Positions 7,493 through 10,978 of a stretch of DNA of 10,978 bases are shown here, piece after piece (within the stretch, counting starts at the first letter, position 1; every line of letters begins with the position of its first letter). The position numbers and the translations under genes are program-made. Origin of the DNA: Desulfonatronovibrio sp. (GTDB lineage: Bacteria > Desulfobacterota > Desulfovibrionia > Desulfovibrionales > Desulfonatronovibrionaceae); the NCBI GenBank assembly GCA_003558575.1, contig PWPY01000198.1:1-10978 (forward strand). The letters run 5' to 3'. The notes under the pieces were generated by a model, which saw nothing but the letters and a program-made list of their open reading frames with translations, searched no databases and was not told where the DNA came from.

Positions 7493-8488
7493 ATGATTAA
7501 TAAAAGTTATCTGTCAGGTTTCAGTTTTTACGTACCAGACACAGTTCTGACCAACAACGATCTTGAAAAAATGGTTGATACCAATGAAGAATGGATTATT
7601 TCAAGAACTGGAATCAGACAAAGACATATCGCTGAAAACCAGGCCTGTTCTGACCTTGCCTTCCATGCATCTACCCAGGCTTTGGAAAAAGCAAAGATCA
7701 AGTCAGATCAACTGACCCACATCATTAACGCCACATTCACTCCTGACGCTTATGTTCCCAATGCTGCCTGTGTTCTTATGGAAAAAATAGGGACAAAAGG
7801 CATCCCTGCCATGGATATCAATGCTGCCTGCACTGGATTTATTTATGGTATGGAGCTTGCCAGAAGCCTGTGCGCCCTGCATCCTGAAGCCAAGATTCTC
7901 CTTGTTGCTTCTGAGGTTGTTTCTTCAAGGATTAATATCCAGGATAGATCCACAAGAGTACTTTTTGGAGATGGAGCAGGAGCATGCGTAGTTTCCAGAC
8001 AGCCCTTTTCTCCTGAAGTTCAATCATGCTATATCCAGGATATCATGCTCAAGGCTGACGGCTCTCTTAGCGATCTGCTCACTGTCAAAGGCGGAGGGTC
8101 GGCTCATCCCATGCTTTTGGGACAGACTGTTACTGACAGCTTTTTTGTTCAGATGGAAGGACGCGAAGTATTTAAACATGCGGTCAGATCAATGCAGAGT
8201 ATCTGCCTTGAAATACTTGAAAAAAATAATATTTCAGCAGAACAGATTGACCTCTTTATTCCTCATCAGGCCAACATAAGAATCATTGAGGCCCTGGCCA
8301 AGAAAATGGAGATCAAACAGGAAAACCTTTTTATAAATGTCCAGGACTATGGTAATACTTCAGCAGCCTCTGTGCCCATTGCCCTGGCTGACGCGTGGGA
8401 AAAAGGAAGAATCAAGCCAGGAAATCTCGTTTTGCTGGTGGCCTTTGGTGGCGGCTTCACCTGGGGAGCATCCCTGATCCAGTTTTAA
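7493..8488 (+). CDS. fabH: Beta-ketoacyl-ACP synthase III
   Basis: 331 residues from the ATG at 7493; a GTG 21 nt upstream is in frame but lacks a ribosome binding site, and the domain begins right after the ATG (SYLSGFSFYVPDTVLTN). FabH starts fatty acid synthesis by condensing an acyl-CoA, usually acetyl-CoA, with malonyl-ACP. The thiolase-fold catalytic triad is complete: Cys113 in DINAACTGF, His258 in IPHQANIRI and Asn288 in DYGNTSAAS. EWIISRTGIRQRHIA, FGDGAGA and the final AFGGGFTWGA are family signatures. The ribosome binding site is weak (GGAAG 11 nt upstream). The next gene is fabG, with fabD absent from its common place. Confidence 0.97.
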   Translation: MINKSYLSGFSFYVPDTVLTNNDLEKMVDTNEEWIISRTGIRQRHIAENQACSDLAFHASTQALEKAKIKSDQLTHIINATFTPDAYVPNAACVLMEKIGTKGIPAMDINAACTGFIYGMELARSLCALHPEAKILLVASEVVSSRINIQDRSTRVLFGDGAGACVVSRQPFSPEVQSCYIQDIMLKADGSLSDLLTVKGGGSAHPMLLGQTVTDSFFVQMEGREVFKHAVRSMQSICLEILEKNNISAEQIDLFIPHQANIRIIEALAKKMEIKQENLFINVQDYGNTSAASVPIALADAWEKGRIKPGNLVLLVAFGGGFTWGASLIQF

Positions 8489-8521
8489 TGACGTGAGGAC
8501 AAGCTTTAACGGAGAAACACA

Positions 8522-9265
8522 ATGTCTAAGCTAACAAAAACAGCCCTTATAACCGGTGGATCAAGAGGTATTGGGAGGGCATGTGCTGTTCGCCTGGCCA
8601 AGTCAGGATATCAGGTCTATGTAACTTATGTCAGCAGCCCTGAGCCAGCCCTTGAAACCTGCAAAATGGTTGAACAGTCAGGAGGAAAGGCTTCTGCTTT
8701 TGCCCTAGATATTGGTGATTATCAGGCAATAGTTGACTTTTTTAAAGAAAAGATAAAAGACCAGGTTTTTCTTGACGTCTTGGTAAATAACGCTGGCCAG
8801 ACCAAAGACGGGCTCTTGGTTCGCATGTCTCAGGAACAATGGCAGCAGATTATCAATGTCAATTTAAATGGCTCTTTTTTCTGTCTGCAGCAGGCCGCCA
8901 AAATCATGATGCGTCAAAAAACAGGACGAATCATTAATATATCTTCTGTAACAGCTCAGTCAGGAAATCCCGGGCAGGCAAACTACACCGCTGCCAAGGC
9001 AGGCCTTATCGGGCTGACAAAAACTGCAGCCCAGGAACTTGCGCCCAGGAACATTACTGTTAACGCTGTTGCACCAGGATTTATTGAAACTGATATGACG
9101 GCATCTCTCAATGATGAGGTAAAGGAAAAGTACCAGTCAATGATTCCTTTAAAAAGGTTTGGATCAGCTGAAGATATTGCAGAAACTGTTGCCTTTCTTG
9201 CCTCACCAGAGGCATCATATATTACTGGTCAGGTTTTAAGCATCAACGGCGGAATGTATATGTGA
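8522..9265 (+). CDS. fabG: 3-oxoacyl-ACP reductase
   Basis: 247 residues, standard for this short-chain dehydrogenase/reductase. It reduces beta-ketoacyl-ACP to the 3-hydroxy form with NADPH in each elongation cycle. Visible: the cofactor-binding TGGSRGIG (11-18), NNAGQTKDG (89-97), and the catalytic set Asn114, Ser142, Tyr155 and Lys159 (YTAAK), each four places later than in the E. coli enzyme. PGFIETDM (185-192) and the SPEASYITGQVLSINGGMYM ending are typical. GGAG (8511-8514) lies 7 nt before the ATG. It follows fabH by 33 nt, and a 261-nt gap with a repeat element separates it from acpP. Confidence 0.97.
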   Translation: MSKLTKTALITGGSRGIGRACAVRLAKSGYQVYVTYVSSPEPALETCKMVEQSGGKASAFALDIGDYQAIVDFFKEKIKDQVFLDVLVNNAGQTKDGLLVRMSQEQWQQIINVNLNGSFFCLQQAAKIMMRQKTGRIINISSVTAQSGNPGQANYTAAKAGLIGLTKTAAQELAPRNITVNAVAPGFIETDMTASLNDEVKEKYQSMIPLKRFGSAEDIAETVAFLASPEASYITGQVLSINGGMYM

Positions 9266-9296
9266 TTTATGGTTTTAAGTGTTAAGCTTTAACAGC

Positions 9297-9438
9297 GTGT
9301 TGAAAAAGTCCTTATCCAACTGGATATTCAAAAATTCCAAGTGCAAGGAACAAAAAAAGTTCAAGATTGCAGCGTATTTATGATACGTAAAAGTTTGAAA
9401 TTTTTGCAGCGACGCAGCAATTGGAAGGTTTTCAACAC
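9297..9438 (+). repeat. Intergenic inverted-repeat element, copy C (fabG-acpP gap)
   Basis: About 142 nt bounded by GTGTTGAAAA (9297-9306) and its exact reverse complement TTTTCAACAC (9429-9438). Inside lie the hairpin CGTAT-TTATG-ATACG (9373-9387), the shared core ATACGTAAAAGTTTG (9383-9397) and a near-complementary pair, ATTGCAGCGT on the left of the hairpin and ACGCAGCAAT on the right (one mismatch). The whole unit could fold into nested stems. This is the best-preserved copy in the window. Confidence 0.8.
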
Positions 9439-9458
9439 CCAGCTAAGCAAAGCAAACA

Positions 9459-9500
9459 AGTGAACATTGAACATTGAACATTGAACATTGAACATTGAAC
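9459..9500 (+). repeat. Six-copy ATTGAAC tandem repeat in the acpP leader
   Basis: Six contiguous 7-nt units; the first (AGTGAAC) has one mismatch and the other five are perfect. The array ends 13 nt before the GGAGGG ribosome binding site, after a run of eight A's. The unit length is not a multiple of three and lies outside the coding region, so copy-number change would not shift the frame but would alter leader length. No hairpin can be formed by the unit with itself. Confidence 0.9.
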
Positions 9501-9513
9501 AAAAAAAATACAC

Positions 9514-9519
9514 GGAGGG
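9514..9519 (+). promoter_or_regulatory. Strong ribosome binding site of acpP
   Basis: GGAGGG lies 7 nt before the ATG at 9527. It decides the start over the in-frame TTG at 9488, which lies inside the heptamer array, and its strength fits the high amount of acyl carrier protein cells need. Confidence 0.9.
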
Positions 9520-9526
9520 AATAACA

Positions 9527-9757
9527 ATGTCAGTAGATCAGAAGGTTAAAGAAATTGTCGTGGAACAACTTGGAATATCAGCTGATGAAGTAAAGTCTGA
9601 TTCAAAGTTTGTTGAAGATCTGGGAGCTGACTCCTTAGATCTGACAGAACTTATTATGGCTATGGAAGAAGAGTTCGATATCGAAATCGATGATGAGAAA
9701 GCCCAGGAAATACTTACTGTTCAGGCTGCCATCGATTACGTAAATGCCAATCAGTAG
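9527..9757 (+). CDS. acpP: Acyl carrier protein
   Basis: 76 residues, very acidic, the usual ACP size. ACP carries growing acyl chains on a phosphopantetheine arm attached to Ser36 in the conserved [10 protein letters not shown] motif, here in [20 protein letters not shown]. Helix II, which binds partner enzymes, is intact. The start at ATG 9527 gives [11 protein letters not shown], the normal N-terminus, and has the best ribosome binding site in the window. The gene is set apart from fabG (261 nt) and fabF (288 nt) by repeat-containing gaps, so its transcript level may be set separately from its neighbours. Confidence 0.98.
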   Translation: MSVDQKVKEIVVEQLGISADEVKSDSKFVEDLGADSLDLTELIMAMEEEFDIEIDDEKAQEILTVQAAIDYVNANQ

Positions 9758-9770
9758 GCATTGCCGGCAT

Positions 9771-9957
9771 ACTGAAAAAGTCCTTATTGGACAGGCTGTG
9801 AAAAATTCCAGGTCGTCAGTCCTGCATCCACTTGATGGGATCATATCCATTGATGTGGGTGCAGGATTAAAAATTTAAGGTCTATGCGTATTTTGGATAC
9901 GTAAAAGTTTGTCTGTTTACTACGACGCAGTAATTGGGAGTTTTTCAACGGACTGTT
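9771..9957 (+). repeat. Intergenic inverted-repeat element, copy D (acpP-fabF gap), with an inserted hairpin
   Basis: About 187 nt. The left end ACTGAAAAAGTCC begins 13 nt after the acpP stop and the right end TTTTTCAACGGACTGTT is its imperfect inverted copy. It holds the hairpin CGTAT-TTTGG-ATACG (9887-9901), where the loop differs from copy C but the stem is kept, and the shared ATACGTAAAAGTTTG core (9897-9911). It is longer than copy C mainly because of an extra stem-loop at 9820-9866. Confidence 0.75.
9820..9866 (+). other. 12-bp stem-loop inserted within repeat copy D
   Basis: TCCTGCATCCAC (9820-9831) pairs with GTGGGTGCAGGA (9855-9866) with one G-T wobble. Inside, ATGGG and TCCAT can add about 5 bp around a 6-nt loop. 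No T-tract follows, so it is not a classical terminator. The other repeat copies lack it. Confidence 0.7.
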
Positions 9958-10005
9958 GATGCAGCCTGGTATGACTATCGGTCTTTATTCACAACAGTCT
10001 TTTTT
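9951..10005 (+). terminator. Candidate attenuator or weak terminator before fabF
   Basis: GACTGTTG (9951-9958) is exactly complementary to CAACAGTC (9992-9999), which runs straight into six T's (10000-10005). The 33-nt loop is long for an intrinsic terminator, and only a 3-bp inner stem (GAC/GTC) is seen. The left arm belongs to the right end of repeat copy D and could instead pair with the adjacent TCAAC (9945-9949), giving two exclusive folds. Partial read-through here would lower fabF relative to acpP. Confidence 0.35.
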
Positions 10006-10045
10006 ATATCCTGCAAAAATAAATTTAAAAAAAACAGTGTTTCTT

Positions 10046-10978
10046 ATGAATACCCAAATGCCCAGAGTTGTTGTTACAGGACTTTCAGCCATTACACCTG
10101 TTGGTAATGATCTTGAATCAAGCTGGCAGGCTCTTTTGGCTGGAAAAAGTGGAGTAGGAAAACTTACAAGGTTTGACTGCTCTGAATATGCCACCCAGAT
10201 AGCTGCTGAGGTCAAAAATTTTGACACAAGTAAATATATGTCTGCCAAAGAGGCCAAACGCATGGACAGGTTTTGTCATCTTGCTGTAGCCTCAGCCAAA
10301 ATGCTTATGGAGCATTCCAAAATAGACGAAAGCAATTTTGACATGACCCATTGCGGAGCAGTTATTGGATGCGGATTAGGCGGACTGGAGACCATTGAAG
10401 AATTTCATAGCAAACTTATGAAGTCAGGTCCCAAAAGGATTTCCCCTTTCTACATTCCACTGCTCATTGCCAACATGGCCGCAGGTCAGATATCAATAGC
10501 CACCGGAGCAAAGGGCCCCAATGTAGCCACTACCTCTGCCTGTGCATCCGGTCTTCACGGGGTTGGATATGCCTATTCCGACATCAAGCTTGGCCGGGTT
10601 AAGGCCATGATCACCGGAGGCGTGGAATCAGTAATTACTCCCATGGCTGTATCCGGATTCAATGCCATGAGGGCATTGTCCACCAGAAATGATATGCCTG
10701 AAAAAGCCAGTCGCCCCTTTGACCTTAGCCGTGATGGTTTTGTAATCGGAGAAGGCAGCGGGCTTCTCTTTCTGGAGCCCCTTGAAAGCGCCTTGGACAG
10801 AGGAGCCACAGTCTACGCAGAAGTGGTTGGTTTTGGGGCATCCGCTGATGCATTCCACATGACTGCTCCGGATGATTCCGGTGAAGGCATGGCTCTGGCA
10901 ATGAGACAGGCTTTGAATGAAGCCGGCGATTCCCCAGAGCAGATTGATCATATAAATGCTCATGGAACATCCACAAAA
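10046..10978 (+). CDS. fabF: Beta-ketoacyl-ACP synthase II (3' partial)
   Basis: 311 residues are visible out of about 410-415; the frame is open at the right edge. FabF elongates acyl-ACP by condensation with malonyl-ACP. The N-terminus RVVVTGLSAITPVGND is typical. The active-site nucleophile is Cys166 in TTSACASGLHG; the first active-site His is His306 in NAHGTST, five residues before the edge, and the second His and the C-terminal gate lie outside. SRPFDLSRDGFVIGEGSG (222-239) and GFGASADAFHMTAP (262-275) are FabF signatures. The ATG at 10046 is the best start, although there is no clear ribosome binding site; a GTG at 10037 and an ATG at 10058 are also in frame. It is preceded by a 288-nt gap holding repeat copy D and the candidate attenuator. 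Confidence 0.95.
   Translation, partial: MNTQMPRVVVTGLSAITPVGNDLESSWQALLAGKSGVGKLTRFDCSEYATQIAAEVKNFDTSKYMSAKEAKRMDRFCHLAVASAKMLMEHSKIDESNFDMTHCGAVIGCGLGGLETIEEFHSKLMKSGPKRISPFYIPLLIANMAAGQISIATGAKGPNVATTSACASGLHGVGYAYSDIKLGRVKAMITGGVESVITPMAVSGFNAMRALSTRNDMPEKASRPFDLSRDGFVIGEGSGLLFLEPLESALDRGATVYAEVVGFGASADAFHMTAPDDSGEGMALAMRQALNEAGDSPEQIDHINAHGTSTK

Noticed and set aside
9282..9294. TGTTAA/TTAACA palindrome after fabG
   Set aside because: A short AT-only stem with a 3-nt loop and no T-tract; too weak to call a terminator.
9461..9512. TTGAAC heptamers as -35 boxes of an acpP promoter
   Set aside because: No acceptable -10 box lies at 16-18 nt; the expected position falls in the poly-A run or on the ribosome binding site.
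9488..9526. In-frame N-terminal extension of acpP from a TTG in the heptamer array
   Set aside because: The extension is translated repeat sequence; the ATG at 9527 has a strong ribosome binding site and gives a standard 76-residue ACP.
9743..9762. AATGCC/GGCATT hairpin across the acpP stop codon as a terminator
   Set aside because: Only 6 bp with an 8-nt loop and no T-tract after it.

Overview
The window looks like a chromosomal segment of a Gram-negative sulfate-reducer type bacterium, most likely Desulfovibrionales or a near relative. The main reason is gene order: rpmB diverges from a DUF177 gene, then come rpmF, plsX, fabH, fabG, acpP and fabF with no fabD. I recall this order from Desulfovibrio-like genomes but could not check it here. 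Base composition is fairly AT-rich, especially between genes. No RNA gene, IS element or CRISPR array was seen.

Left part (1-4987): surface-polysaccharide genes. Two tandem paralogous glycosyltransferases overlap by 4 bp on the + strand. The first is cut by the left window edge. It carries a CDP-glycerol glycerophosphotransferase-type domain, a degenerate GT-A-like domain, a complete GT2 domain and C-terminal TPR-like repeats. The second has only the first two modules. A small GT2 glycosyltransferase on the - strand converges on them, with the two stop regions overlapping by 8 bp. These enzymes probably build or decorate a cell-surface glycan. No substrate can be read from the sequence.

Middle (5041-5457): ribosomal protein L28 (rpmB) on the - strand with a good intrinsic terminator, and a divergent promoter region shared with the following + strand cluster.

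Right part (5458-10978): a long co-directional cluster joining ribosome and lipid synthesis: DUF177/YceD, rpmF (L32), plsX, fabH, fabG, acpP and fabF (cut by the right edge just after its first active-site histidine). PlsX makes acyl-phosphate for phospholipid synthesis. FabH, FabG and FabF start, reduce and elongate acyl chains carried on AcpP. FabD must be encoded elsewhere.

The most unusual feature is in the gaps of this cluster. Three same-orientation copies (about 120-190 nt) of one imperfect inverted-repeat element lie between DUF177 and rpmF, fabG and acpP, and acpP and fabF. A left-end fragment lies between plsX and fabH. Two of the gaps also hold ATTGAAC heptamers directly upstream of the ribosome binding site (2 copies at rpmF, 6 at acpP). 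The acpP-fabF gap adds an inserted hairpin and a candidate attenuator. These may be miniature mobile elements, RNA processing or attenuation devices that tune expression within the operon, or both.
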